Positions 1 to 12,229 of a stretch of DNA of 64,000 bases are shown here, one piece after another. Origin of the DNA: Oxytricha trifallax (Eukaryota; Ciliophora; Spirotrichea; Sporadotrichida; Oxytrichidae); assembly GCA_000711775.1 (NCBI GenBank), contig ARYC01019265.1, positions 1-64,000 of the forward strand, given 5' to 3'. The translations under genes were made by a program, and so were the position numbers. The notes beneath the pieces are model-generated. The model was given only the letters and a program-made list of their open reading frames with translations. It was not told where the DNA came from and searched no databases. Positions within the stretch are counted from its first letter, which is position 1; each line of letters begins with the position of its first letter.

Positions 1-304
1 ATAAAATAAACTATAAATTGGAATTATGCTTATTTAATTTGAATAATTTTCAGATATAATTGAACTTAAGTAGGTTGCCAAATATGCATATCTAAAATTA
101 AAAGTAAAAAAGTTTGGTAGCTTAAGTAAAATTATCTTAAGGGAAAATAAATTATTTTTTTTTTAAAATATTGATGCAAATTTTAAATAAGAACTCTTTT
201 AAAAATACAAATGTAAAGGAATTTAATTTTTTTGTTTGAGATTCATATATTATTGACAGAATTTCATAAATAAATAGTATATTGAACTTATTGTCTTTGT
301 TTTA

Positions 305-1833
305 CTTAAAACTTAGGGAGATAATTTCACTTAGAGAAAAAGTTTCAAAGTACAAGGAAATATTTCTAATGCTTTTAAATGCCAAAGTGCTCTATAAAGT
401 CCAATTAGATTTGATTATAAATTCTAAAATATTATAGCAAGAATTAAAAAATATAAATAATTTATGTAATTTAATTTGACATTAGAGACACTTTGCCAAC
501 AATAACATCTATCAGAATAAATTGTTATATTTTAATTGTATAAAAAATTAAATTTTAAGAATTGCTATAAATGATTAAGAATGTAATCCAAAGATAGGAA
601 TGAGAGAAATTTGTCTTAAAAATCAAGAAGGCAATCTCAAGAGAGGTCAGACTCAGTTGACTATTATTAGAGACCAGATTTTGCTTAAAAATATTAATTT
701 AAAAAAGTTAATATCATAAGGAAGACTGGGCGAGTATAAAAACAGTTAAATCTATTCGTATTAAAAATATAATATTAGTGCATTAAAAGAGTTTAAAAAA
801 ACTTATAACATGTTAGCCAATATATAAAAAATCATAATTTTGTTAATAAATAGAGACTCTTTCAACACAGAACGACTCTCCATAAATATTGGTGTTTACA
901 TAAGAAAAATGAACTCTTGAACAAGTAACTTTAAATGCGATATTAGCAGATTCCGAAAATATTAAGATTTCTTATAAATATACCAGTTCAGAGTTCAGTA
1001 TATCACCTAATAAGATTTTTAATTCATCGACTAATCTAATTGATATTATGTTCCTTTGAATTTAATTATACAATTTTAATAAATCTAGATTATAAATCAA
1101 CTAACCCATCTGAAAAAAATGATTTTAAGCTTAAACCCCTGAAACCTTCGCCCTATGTGGAATTAAAATTAAATTTACCAGCTCAAGAAGAACCCTCACA
1201 GAAAATAGATCTCTTTTAAGCTTATTAACTTCAAAGTTTATCAGAATATTTTAAATTACTGAATATATTCTATTCTTTTAATGAATATTTTATAATTAAT
1301 ACAACAGAGCCAGAATGGTAGATTGGATGATTTAAGTGCTCCAAGTTTTTAATCAAAGTTCTGATAAAACACTCTCTCTAGCCATTTTTATGATGGACCG
1401 ATATTATTTCGCTAAATGGAATTAGGCTTTTAACAATATTTTACCAAGAGAATAATATCACTTAATTGGACTTACCTGTATATGGATTGCCTCTAAGATT
1501 GAAGATGTGTACCCCATAAAAATCTCATAATTTTAATCTAAATAATTACAGCTCTTCTTAAAATTGATTATAAATCGATTAAGTGAACTGATTTTGAGTT
1601 TGTTATTTAATTAAAAATAATAATTAATAGAAGAAGCTGCTCATGGAAAGTTTGAAGGATCTTCTATTATTTAATAGGAGGCTGACATAATTTAAACTTT
1701 AAATTTTAAGCTATACGGAAATTGCATCTACGAAGAAAGTGTCTTGTTATTTTTAAAAAGTCTGGATGATTATAAGAGAATGAAATTTACCTAACCAGAC
1801 ATTCAGCATGTTCTTAAATCATATAAATTATGA
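305..1833 (+). CDS. Cyclin 1 (A/B-type cyclin), germline copy split by IESs
   Basis: Cyclin of the A/B (mitotic) type; it would bind and activate a CDK. The cyclin box starts at 1306 (RARMVDWMIQV), continues through MMDRYYF and an IASKIEDVYP stretch, and its second half has EEAAH and CIYEES before TGA at 1831-1833. The N-terminal part is Ser/Gln/Lys-rich and lies in blocks near 310-425, 602-675, 920-1034 and 1100-1228, which are in different frames. IESs with pointers ACTAA (1030/1100), ATTAA (1224/1295) and AATAATTA (1541/1619) join the last blocks in frame. The joins upstream of 920 I could not settle, so the start is approximate. Cyclin assignment is strong; the particular cyclin class is inferred. 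Confidence 0.8.
1030..1104 (+). other. Candidate IES in cyclin 1 (pointer ACTAA)
   Basis: ACTAA occurs at 1030-1034 and 1100-1104. Removing one copy and the DNA between joins NSST to NPSEKND in one frame and drops an A+T-rich insert containing an in-frame TGA. Confidence 0.6.
1541..1626 (+). other. Candidate IES in cyclin 1 (pointer AATAATTA)
   Basis: AATAATTA occurs at 1541-1548 and 1619-1626. Removal takes out 78 bp and gives a cyclin loop (PIKISQ to EEAAH) of nearly the same length as in the other four cyclins. The insert has no in-frame stop, so the case rests on paralog comparison. Confidence 0.55.
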
Positions 1834-2385
1834 GTTTCCATTAATTTTTTTGGTTTATATAATAAGATATTTTAATGATAAATCACTCCGATTCTTATTA
1901 AAGGCATCTATGCATTCTATATAACTATCCTCTGATAATTCTAGGATCTTTATTTTGTGCATCGTACTTTTAGCAATTATATAGTTGATATATGTTTTAA
2001 AAATTATATTTTATTCATATCCCTATTTGATATAATTCATTTATATATTAATGAATGATTCTAAAAAAAATTTAACATTTTTTAAATTAAAAAATTGTAA
2101 ACAACTTTTGCAACTTATTATATTTTTAGAAGAAAATAAATATTAGCGTTACTAATGCTTTAATAATGCGTTTTCATGTTTATGCTTATAATTATTTTCT
2201 TTAATTATTTACAAAACACTTTTATAAAAAACCCGATTTTAATAAAGTGAAACTCTCCCCTCTAATTATAATAAATATTAGCAATTGAAATACAATTTCT
2301 TAAAAAATAATAAATCACTAACTAAATTTTATTATTTCTTATTTATTCTTGAATACACAAATAATTTGAAATGCTAGTTGACATC
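1834..2385. other. A+T-rich spacer
   Basis: Spacer between cyclin 1 and the next gene. Very A+T-rich with no convincing reading frame on either strand and no repeat that I can see. Confidence 0.6.
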
Positions 2386-3137
2386 ATGAACAAAAATAAG
2401 AAAATTAAGGGACTCAAAAATCTGTAAAATTTTGATAAAAAAGCACAAATTTAAGAATTTATGTCTTGGCTTTAATAGAAGCATTCCCTCTCTATACAAT
2501 CTTAGGATTAATTCAAAACAGAATTGGAAGAGAATTAAAATTTATAATATCTAAAAGTCAAAACATTGTATTATTCTATATCTTTATTTGAAATTATAAA
2601 CTATTTCACCAGTGTCTATAAAAATTAAATAGACCTCGATATCCCTGATACTCGTTAAATTTATCTTGAATTCTTATGATACTAATCCTTATAAATATTA
2701 CGACATAGAAAAATGAGTAATTTTATTTTAAGACAATGATTATTAAACTAAATATATTAAATTCTCTATAAAGCAATAAAAATTATATTAAAAATTTGAA
2801 AGAGAAGTAAAATAAAGTTATTTTAAATATTTTAGAATTCTAATAAAAATATAAGGGTCTCTAGAATCTTAAAAATGATTATGAATCATTCTTTAAATTT
2901 ATTAAGTAACAATATCCTAAAGAAAAAATCTTGCCATTCTTTTATTATATTATAATTAAAATAATAAAATTATTTTATTTCTATTTTTTAAAATTCTCTT
3001 TATATTACAAACGATTTTATAAAAATTCAAATATTACAGAAATTAGTTTAATTAAAATAGGAATTTTATAATCTAAGAAAATAATTAATTGTTATTAAAG
3101 AGTAAAATTTTAATAAATCTTTGATGGCCAAGAATGA
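2386..3137 (+). CDS. Hypothetical protein, two or more germline blocks
   Basis: Not recognised. ATG at 2386 opens a 97-codon frame (starting MNKNKKIKG) of Lys/Gln-rich helical character. GAATTCT is repeated at 2668-2674 and 2835-2841; deleting the stretch between, which holds the in-frame TGA at 2677, continues the protein as YLEFQQKYKG and then FFKFIKQQYP. Beyond about 2950 the DNA is almost pure A/T although still free of TGA up to 3135-3137, so another insert probably lies there and the true end is uncertain. No domain, signal peptide or clear membrane segment can be seen. Confidence 0.45.
2668..2841 (+). other. Candidate IES (pointer GAATTCT)
   Basis: GAATTCT at 2668-2674 and 2835-2841. 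Excision removes 167 bp, including the in-frame TGA at 2677-2679, and keeps the reading frame open. Confidence 0.5.
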
Positions 3138-3597
3138 AATGAAATTAGTCATATTATTTAAACTTTTCACATAAGCATTATAAAAATTGAAATTATAATA
3201 AACAAAAACTATAAACATAATTATTTATAAGAAGTTTGATAGTAGGAACGGCTTTGCATAATGAAATAATATATTCCTATTAATTTAGATTAATATATTA
3301 ATAAAATATAATACATTAGCACTAGTTTATTTGCTTTGAAAGAGTAAAAAATAAAATAAATATCATATATTAATTTTAATTTCTATTTCCCTATATTTGG
3401 ATTAAATATTGGCTAATTATTAATTATGTAAATGTATAATCGAAATTAATCAAAATTTTAATTTATTAAATCCAACTATTCCCATATTATTATGAATATA
3501 ATTAAAATTGAAAATTATAGAAATATCTATAAATATTTAGAAAATAATAGTTAAATAAATCATTTAATTATTTTACATTTAAATAAATTAAATTTAA
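3138..3597. other. A+T-rich spacer upstream of the ABC transporter
   Basis: About 460 bp, nearly all A/T, no gene seen. It would hold the 5' flank of the transporter. Confidence 0.5.
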
Positions 3598-6500
3598 ATG
3601 ACATTTTGTAGGCATTTTAACGTTCTCTTGAAAAAGAATTTTATAACATTAAGCAGAAATGTTTGTTTTTGCCTATTTTTAGTAATTCTGCCAATTTCAA
3701 CAATGGGCTTATTCTCCTTGCTAAATTACTACCTCTCAGACGGTGTTGTACCTGAATAGTAAAACATAGATTGTAAGTAATGGATTAATTATCTATTTAT
3801 TTATTTCTCATTTCTAGAAATTATTAAATTACAAATTAATACCTGATCTTATTCTTTAATTATCAGTCCTTAATATTAAACAAATAAAAATTACTATTTT
3901 TAGAAATGCACTTTACTAGCAACATATAATATCAATAGTCAGTGAACTTAAATTTAATCAAGTTTTCTGATACGAATATCGGAGTTACTAATTATACATC
4001 TGTATTTAATTGTAAATCTTTTGGAGCCACAAACTTTACAAAATTAATAATTTATCATGTATAATAATACATGTATGAATAAAAATTAATGTTTTTACAA
4101 TAATTTCTACTAAAACCATATTAGATTATTTCTAGCCCTCAATCGACTACCTATGTAAGTTTTAGGAAATTAATTAAATTATTTTTAAAGAATTAAACGG
4201 GATGAAATACTAAATATACAGTGATAGGGATAAGGTTTTCAATTAAATAAAATAAGAATCTGATGACAATTTTTGTTTCGTGTTAAAAATAAACAAGTTT
4301 AACATTTCTATTGATGAGTATAATTAAGTTCAATTTATGAAGTTATTTTTATTTTATTCTCAAATGTTTAAGAGTTTTGTTTTATGAAATTGAAGTAAGT
4401 TATCCACGACGAAGAATACCAGATACAAATAAAGTACCATATGATCTTGAAATATAATAAATATAACTCATTATTGCAAAATGCATTAATTATTTTAAGG
4501 AAGCCCAATTTTGATGCATTTGAGAATTATAAGTAAGCTGGTTTCATGGGTGTATATCAAATTCTTATGAATACCATACTACAAGTGAAGGGAAAGCTGA
4601 ATTTTTAAATTGATATCGCTTATATGCCTATGATGACACCCTCCTACAATTCTTAAAGTTCAAGTGTAACAGAACAGCTCTCTTAAAATTTCCCATTTTA
4701 TATAATGTTCACTTATCTAATCCCACTTTACTATCTTGTCTCAAAACTTTCAGAAGAGAAAGAATCTAAACTTAGAGAGGGCATGAAAATGATGGGATTA
4801 AAAGACTCAAGTTATTTTGCGAGCTGGATTGTGTTCTATATGATTATTATTACTGTAATGTCTCTGATTATAATGGGGGTACTTAGAATAAATGTGTTTC
4901 CTTAAAGTAACATGTTTTTGGTTTTTATCATGAATTTCTTATATGGGCTTTCTCTCTTTGGATTTAGCTTGGTTATTGTGGCTATTTTACCGACTTAAAG
5001 AAGCTCGGCCACAGCTGCAACATTCAAAATATCATAATTAATTTTATTAAAATGATGTTTTATAAATAGAATTATTGCTTCACATTATCTCTTACTTCTT
5101 AATTTTTGCCTTAAAAGATCCTGAACAGAGCTAAAATCTTAAAATTCTGGCTTCTCTTTTACCTAATATTGGTATGAGTTTTAGCGTGTTTACTTTGTAC
5201 TATTTTGAATCAGACTCTACTGGATTGAATTTTACAAATGCAAGTATAATAAATGATAATATAAGTTTTTAAATTGCCATCTTAACACTTGCATTCTGAC
5301 CCTAAAATTAATTGATATTTTTAAAAAAATGATATTATTTTTATATAAATGCTACGTTATTATAAGAATTTTTTTTAATTTACAAACTAACTATGAAACT
5401 TTTTCAAAAGATTTCTTAAAGTACTATATAATTATCATAACTTATTATACTTAAAATTTATTCAGCAGTTTAGGGTATTTATTCGATTGCGTATTTTATT
5501 TGCTAATTGGCCTTTATCTTGATTAAGTAATTCCAAGCTAATATGGAGTAGCAAGGAAATGGTATTTTTTGTGTTCTTGTAGATATTGGTGTGGATCTAA
5601 GCGAAAGTAAATAAGAAAAGATAAGAACAAAAAATTAAAGCATTAATACTCGGGCTTTGGATCAATAAATTAAAGTGAGATTCAAGATGAATAAGAAGAG
5701 GAGGAATTAAAAGAATAATTATTGGGAGAAATAAATTCAAATTATAAGAATGATGATGAGTCAAAAATAAAGGACACTAACTTTGAGGAAACTCCTGAAA
5801 TATTCAAGAAACAAGAACGAGAAGGATTATGTTTGAAGATTTCAGGACTGAGTAAAAAGTTTGGAAAGAAAGTTGCAGTTCAAAATTCAAATATTACAAT
5901 GTACAATAGTCAAATATTCGCTCTACTGGGACACAATGGAGCTGGCAAGACTACTACAATTTCAATGCTAACAGGTTTGATTAAGCCTGATAGAGGAAAA
6001 TCATTTGCTTTTGGTATTGATGTATTCGATGAAATGGATGAATTTAGGAAAATATTGGGTGTCTGTCCTTAGCACGACATATTATTTGAGTTTCTTACAC
6101 CTAAGGAGCACCTGAGGCTATATGCAGTATTTAAAGGATCTCATGGCAAAGAAGTAGATGAAGAGGTTGAGTAAACAAATTTCCTACTTAAATTTCTTTA
6201 AAAATAAAAATCAATTATACGATTACATGCTTGATTAACTCGAATTGTCACATGTAAAGCATTAGTAAGCTAGAACGCTTTCCGGTGGTTAGAAAAGAAA
6301 GCTCTCTGTTGGCTGTGCAATGATAGGAAATTCAAAAATCATAATTTTGGATGAGCCAACATCAGGCATGGATACTACTTCTAGAAGGAAGCTTTGGGAT
6401 ATGCTAAAGCAAAATAAACAAGGCAAGATTATTATCCTAACCACTCATTACATGGATGAGGCTGATATATTAGGGGATAGAATAGCTATAATGGGAGATG

Positions 6501-9500
6501 GAAAGATAAAATGTTGCGGGAGCTCTTTATTTTTGAAAAATAGGTATGGAGCTGGCTACAACTTAGTGATATCTAAGATGTCTAGAAAACCAGCTCCACA
6601 AGTTGATAACTTCGTTTTAAATAGCATAATGGGATCAATTAAAGTATAAGAAGTATCAACTGAAATTATATACTAGCTACCTCTCTCCGCTTCCAGACTT
6701 TTTAAGAAATTTTTTGAATTACTTGATGTTAACTTATAAAGACTAGAAATAAGATCTTATGGTGTAGGTATTACAACTCTTGAAGAAGTATTTATGATAA
6801 ATAAATAGCAATGTATATAATCCTTAAATGAATAAACATATTTATTTAAGAGAATCAGCTCTTTCATTAATCCATATTTTTTATAAATACAAACGAAAAT
6901 TGACTTCTCAATAAAGCATTAAATATAAAAAGGTATGTGACTTAATTAAGCTTACCTCCATTTTTAAAGAAAAAAAGGATCTTGTAAAAAAAAAATAATA
7001 GATTTATTTTTTTCCAATAATTTTTATTCATATTTTCCTATTTCATATTAGTTATCTTGATTCTTGTAAATTGGAGATAGCAAATCCACATAGCAAAACT
7101 AAAAGAGTAAGCTTGATAATAAATATAGAAAGAAAAATGCGAATGAACTTGAAAATTACTCAATAGAAAACTAGCATTAAGAAGGATCATTTGAAATATT
7201 TTTCACCTAACTTGGAGCTTTGCTGAAGAAGAAGTTTATTCTACAAGTCAGAGATTTTAGAACTTTGGTAATTGAGCTAATATTCCCAATATTCTTAATA
7301 TTCTGCGGGCTTGCTCTCGCTTCTATATCTATCTTTAAAGATGGTTAAGCAAGACAGATTACACCTGCTATTTTTCCAAAACCCAATCCTTTATTCATAA
7401 ACTCTCCCTACTCAGATTCATTTTATCAAACGTACTTTGCTCCAAATAAAATAAATTTAACATTTGTTATTCTTTAAACCTTTTTATTATACCACTCTAT
7501 GGTCCGCAGCCTAGAAATAAGTGTTTGCATTTGCACCAAATTCCACGAACTTTCTGAGTTAGCTTACAGACTTTGATAGAAATTTATATACCACTGTTTC
7601 TAGCTCAGGATAAGCAAAATTTGGTAACTATTACTTTTACAAGCTAAATAAAGCTCTTAAGAAATATGCTGTTGTAACTATAGTAAATGTTACATCTCAA
7701 GATGCTGTAGTTGCTTTTGGCCATGAAATTCATCAATATATTCTGAGAGACATTCTTGGAAATTTGAATGCTAAATTGACAGTCATTAATCAACCTTAAC
7801 CTTATAATTTAGTCACAACAAGTGTTGCTTCTGCAATCGCAGGAACATAATCTATCATCATTTTTGCAATAGCTTTTATGATGGTTTCATCTTCACTATT
7901 GTCAATATATTTGATATCTAAAACTATTGGATTTTAATTTACTTAATTGCACTTTAAATTATTATTTCACTTCCGTAAGCAGTAATTTAGAAATTAATCG
8001 AGTAAATTGAAAATATTTTACGCAAAAAAAAATTTAAACCATATAGCATTATTTTTTTGTTGTAGTGTCAAATTCCTATTTTTAGCATAAGATGACTTAT
8101 ACTAAACTTGCCAATTAATTAAAATTAATTTTTTAATAATCTTTTTTATTTATTTCTTGTTATGAAATAATAAGCAACATAATATCAGAAAGGAAAAGAA
8201 ATGTTAAAAATTAAATGATAATTAGTGGATTGAACCTGCCTGCATATTGGATATCGCATTATTTAGTTGACTTATTGTTCTAATCTCTCCCCTTAGTTCA
8301 AAATAATAATTTAATATTTAATTACAAGTTGCAGCGATTGTAGCAATTAGTGTATTTAATCTTGATGTAAACTTATAAAAATGATCTTAATATATATGTT
8401 TATAGATGCCTTAATCATGGATAGTACTTATTCTATTTTACCTTGTGAATCCTGTATTTATCTATGCACTTTCATTCATGTTTGATAATGACTCAACAGC
8501 CTCAATTTTGACAAGACTCATTTACATTTTAGTAGGCTCAATTGTAGTTTTAGCTGTGTAATTTATGAGCTTCATAACATAAACCCAGAACATAAGTTAG
8601 GCTATGAAATGGTTCTTTTTAATTTTCCCAATATTTGCATTGAATAACGGCATCTAAAACATTTCAAGCAGGAAGATTATTTCCATAAAAGATTCTACAA
8701 TCTATGAGCCACTTGACTTAGTTGTATCAGGGTACTCAATCATATATTTAATTGCAAGCTTTTTCGGGTATTGGCTTTTGATTATAATATTTGAGAATAA
8801 ATTGATATCAAAACTGTTTATGTGCTGTTGTTCATGTGTAACCAGAGAACCTGATTTTGAAGAATATTTTGAATCTTAGAATAATTAAAAAGTGAAGGGA
8901 CTTGGTGGAGACTAAGACGTGATAGAAGAAGAAAAAAGAGTTGCCAAATTAAATCCTGAAAAGTGTATAGTACGAATGAATAAGCTAAGAAAATTGTATG
9001 GGAAGTCTGTAGCAGTTGAGAAGTTAAAATATTGTAATTATTTTTGAGAGAGCAAGCTTTGCATTAGACTATGGAGAGTGTTTCGCACTTCTGGGCGTGT
9101 CAGGAGCTGGAAAAACTACAACTTTCAAGTGTATGACAGGAGAAGAATTCCCAACTAATGGAGAAATTACAATTAATGGTTATGACATTACTAAATAGAG
9201 TGGCTTTGAATAAGCGAGAAAATGTGTTGGCTATTGTCCTTAATTTGATGCAATATTTGACGGAATGACTGTCAAAGAGCATTTAGAGTTTTATGCCAAA
9301 ATCAAGGGAATTATTCCAGATCTAAGAAAATCCTTAATTAAAAAACAAATTTAAGATATGGATCTCTAAGAGTATGAAAATGTAAAAGCTGAGAAATTAT
9401 CGGGTGGAAACAAAAGAAAACTATCTGTTGCAATGGCTATTTTAGGGAATCCTCCTATCATATTCTTAGATGAACCTAGTACAGGAGTTGATCCAAAAGC

Positions 9501-10377
9501 TAAAAGATTTATGTGGTCAGTCATCTCTAAAATTTCAACTTAACGAAAGAAGAGCTCAGTTATTATTACAACACATTCTATGGATGAAGCAGAGGCACTT
9601 TGTACAAAAATGGGAATTATGGTAAAAGGCAAGTTTTAATGTTTTGGATCTTCATAGCATATTAAATCTAAATATGGATAGGTAAGATCAATTTCTTATA
9701 ACTCTATAATTTTTTAAGGGCTACGAACTTGAAATGAAAATAATGAGTCTCAATGATCAAGATTTGAAAAATATTAAACAATAATTCTAAATCGATGATA
9801 AACCAGTCCATCTTCAGCAAATATAGATTATTCTGAAGAAGTTTTACTCTGAGCATTTATTATCATAAATAAAAGAAGACGGTACTGGGAGAGAAATTTT
9901 TATTTAGCTCTAATAAGATGAAGAATTAGTAAACCTTGACGACTTTATAAGATGGTCTTACCTTGAGTCAAGAGGAGATTTCATAATAGATTTACTCACT
10001 AAGGAATTCAATTAAATTGAAGTATTAGAGCACTTTAACCAGACTTATAAACTTAGAGTAGGTCCTACAAATTTGAAATAGACTTTTATAACATATTTGT
10101 TTTTATAGATACTAAATTAGAGCAAATCAATTGGCTACTTATTTGGGCTTATGGAAGATATTAAGAAGAAATATGACATTTAAGAGTATTCTATCTCTCA
10201 GACCTCACTTGAATAGATTTTCAATAAATTTGCTAAAGCAGCTGAAGAAAAAGAGAAAGTAAGAATTTTATTCAATATAAAAATTATTTTATATAGAGAT
10301 CTTAAAAAGTCAAGCCAAAGAAAATTAAATAAGTGAAATAATACCAAAAGACTCTTGATCACGATTCAGATTATTGA
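3598..10377 (+). CDS. ABCA-type full ABC transporter
   Basis: Membrane ATPase of the ABCA subfamily, members of which move lipids or other hydrophobic substrates. ATG 3598 starts an ABCA-like N-terminus (NVLLKKNF, then a membrane segment). A large luminal region precedes the first membrane domain at about 4690-5320 ([20 protein letters not shown]). NBD1 has Walker [10 protein letters not shown] near 5930, Q-loop CPQHD, signature LSGGQ near 6280 and Walker B ILDEPT. The second membrane domain runs about 7200-8860. NBD2 has Walker [10 protein letters not shown] near 9100, CPQFD, LSGGN near 9400 and Walker B FLDEPS. It ends at TGA 10375-10377. Short introns (4155-4190, 9682-9718, 10259-10296) and IESs interrupt it. 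NBD2 has Asn where NBD1 has the signature Gln. Substrate unknown. Confidence 0.93.
4334..4388 (+). other. Candidate IES in the ABC transporter (pointer TTTATGAA)
   Basis: TTTATGAA at 4334-4341 and 4381-4388. Removing 47 bp joins EYNQVQFMK to LKQVIHDEE and drops an in-frame TGA. Confidence 0.65.
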
Positions 10378-11039
10378 GTAATCATCAAATATATATTATT
10401 TAACTTTATATTTTTTCATTTTTTCTCCATCAAAAATATAAGATGATTGTATTTTTAAGTTTAAATGTCAAAATTTAAAATATGTATTGAAATTTTAACA
10501 TCTTTTGAATCAAAAATTTTTAATACAAATAAAAATAAAAAAATAGAAATATTTTTATTATTTTAATGATAAATTATTAAAACAAATGAAAGTCATATTT
10601 AATGCACATCTCACAGTTTATCATTATAAAATTCTAATTAATTTTAAATTAATTTTTTTCCATTGTAAATGAATAGATTTATTTTTGTAAATATAGTGGA
10701 TCTCAAATTTTAATTTATAAGGCACTCATTCGAATATATTTAAGAATTAAACTACGAAATTTAATAAATAATGCATATAGAGAATCCTTGTTAATGTAAA
10801 TTAATATATTTTTATTTAAAAATATTAACTTACCTTTTTATTTGAACTTTTTTAAATTCCAAATATTAATTAATAAGAAACTAATTAAAAACAACGAGAA
10901 GCATGAGAAAATTCAAAAGAATGAGCTAATAAGATTTAATTTAAATGCCTAGCCAAAATACTGTATAACTATTTATAATTAATTTTAGTTCAATAAATAA
11001 TAGATATACTTTCAATTTATTATCATTTAAATTACTAAT
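10378..11039. other. A+T-rich spacer
   Basis: Downstream of the ABC transporter. No convincing coding segment or repeat was seen. Confidence 0.55.
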
Positions 11040-11539
11040 ACTAGTTAATTATACTTTAAGTAGAAAGTAGAAAATAATCATCATTATCTAGGAGGTATGT
11101 GGTTTAAGAAGATGCTTAAGTTAGAGGATTATAAATTAAAAATTAATACTCTGATTCTTCTTCTGTATTATTTTACACATAATAAAGAGCAATCTGAATA
11201 TAGAAACTAATTTTATTTTTGGTATTGGGAGTTGGTGCGAGGAAGCTAAGATCTCACAATAGACATATTTCATAAAAGCGTGTCTAACCATAAATGAAAG
11301 AAGCCTTAGATATCCAATTCTTGAACATGCTCACCCCTGCAATCAACGACACAATTCTTCCTTGTATTTCCGTAAAAAATTCTACAATATAATATAATTT
11401 ATTATTAAATTCAAGGGAAAATAGCATGAACAAAAATTCTATAATGTTCAAGAGTGGGGTCTTAAGTTCTCAATAAAAGAATAGTGAGGTCGAAGTATAT
11501 GCTAGTATGATAAAAATGTCTTTTAACAATAATAATTGA
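11040..11539 (+). CDS. Hypothetical protein, C-terminal part
   Basis: Not recognised. A frame is open from about 11040 (SLSRRYVVQEDAQ, then NQYSDSSSV). GTATT at 11165-11169 and 11222-11226 brackets a 57-bp insert with a TGA; excision continues as VLGVGARKLRSHN, QPQMKEALDIQF and NMLTPAINDTI, ending at TGA 11537-11539. The mix of Ser/Asn/Gln and basic residues is like other proteins in this window. No start codon is visible, so the N-terminal block either lies in the upstream A+T-rich DNA or elsewhere in the germline genome. Function unknown. Confidence 0.5.
11165..11226 (+). other. Candidate IES (pointer GTATT)
   Basis: GTATT at 11165-11169 and 11222-11226. Excision of 57 bp removes a TGA and gives DSSSVLGVGARK in one frame. 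Confidence 0.6.
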
Positions 11540-11615
11540 AACAATATTTCTTTTATATATCAAAATAAATATCAATATATAGTTTCACATGAATAAATAT
11601 AAAATAAATACAATT

Positions 11616-12143
11616 AGTAAAAATTTAAATATTAACCAAAAATTAGAAATTAATCAAGGTTTACTCTATTGTATTTTTACTAATTAAATTATTAAAACTG
11701 CACTCCAACCCAAATGAGAAAGTAATTTGAGTTAGAGTGAGGTGTAGTATGAATTAAATTAAATATTAAAAAAATATTTAAATATAACATATCGTTTATT
11801 ATAATCATCATTTCATTTTAATTTAATTTACTATCAATATTGTTTATTACAAATTATACTTATAAAATGCTTGTTTTTAAAATTCTAAATTTTAATAATT
11901 AAAAAAAACTGTAAATTGTAGATAACTTACTTATTAATTTAATCTATATGGAATCTCTAATAAACGATATGTTATATTTAAATATTTTTTTAATATTTAA
12001 TTTAATTCATACTACACCTCACTATAACTTAAATTACTTTCTCATTTGGGTTGGAGTGCAGTTTTAATAATTTAATTAATAAAAATACAATAGAGTAAAA
12101 CTTGATTAATTTCTAATTTTTGGTAAATATTTAAATTTTTACT
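11616..12143. mobile_element. Long palindromic (MITE-like) element
   Basis: Two arms of about 185 bp, 11616-11801 and 11959-12143, are near-perfect inverted copies around a spacer of about 160 bp. The arms share blocks such as ACTGCACTCCAACCCAAATG with its reverse complement. There is no coding capacity. CAAT occurs close to both outer ends and may be a target duplication, but the left copy is one base away from the arm. It lies between two genes and is probably eliminated from the macronucleus. Confidence 0.75.
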
Positions 12144-12229
12144 CAATATTTCCTCATTCCTCTCTACAAATCACTATGAGTTACATTATAAAATCAATTA
12201 GTACTAAAAATAAAATATATGTATTAATT

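Noticed and set aside
1244..1292. GAATATTTTA direct repeat as the pointer in cyclin 1
   Set aside because: Excision between these copies (39 bp) leaves the frame wrong for RARMVDW; the ATTAA pair (1224/1295) gives the correct frame.
4705..6649. Apparent premature TAA/TAG stops that would make the ABC transporter a pseudogene
   Set aside because: TAA and TAG fall in frame throughout conserved domains, including at Gln of motifs such as CPQHD and LSGGQ; they are Gln codons here.
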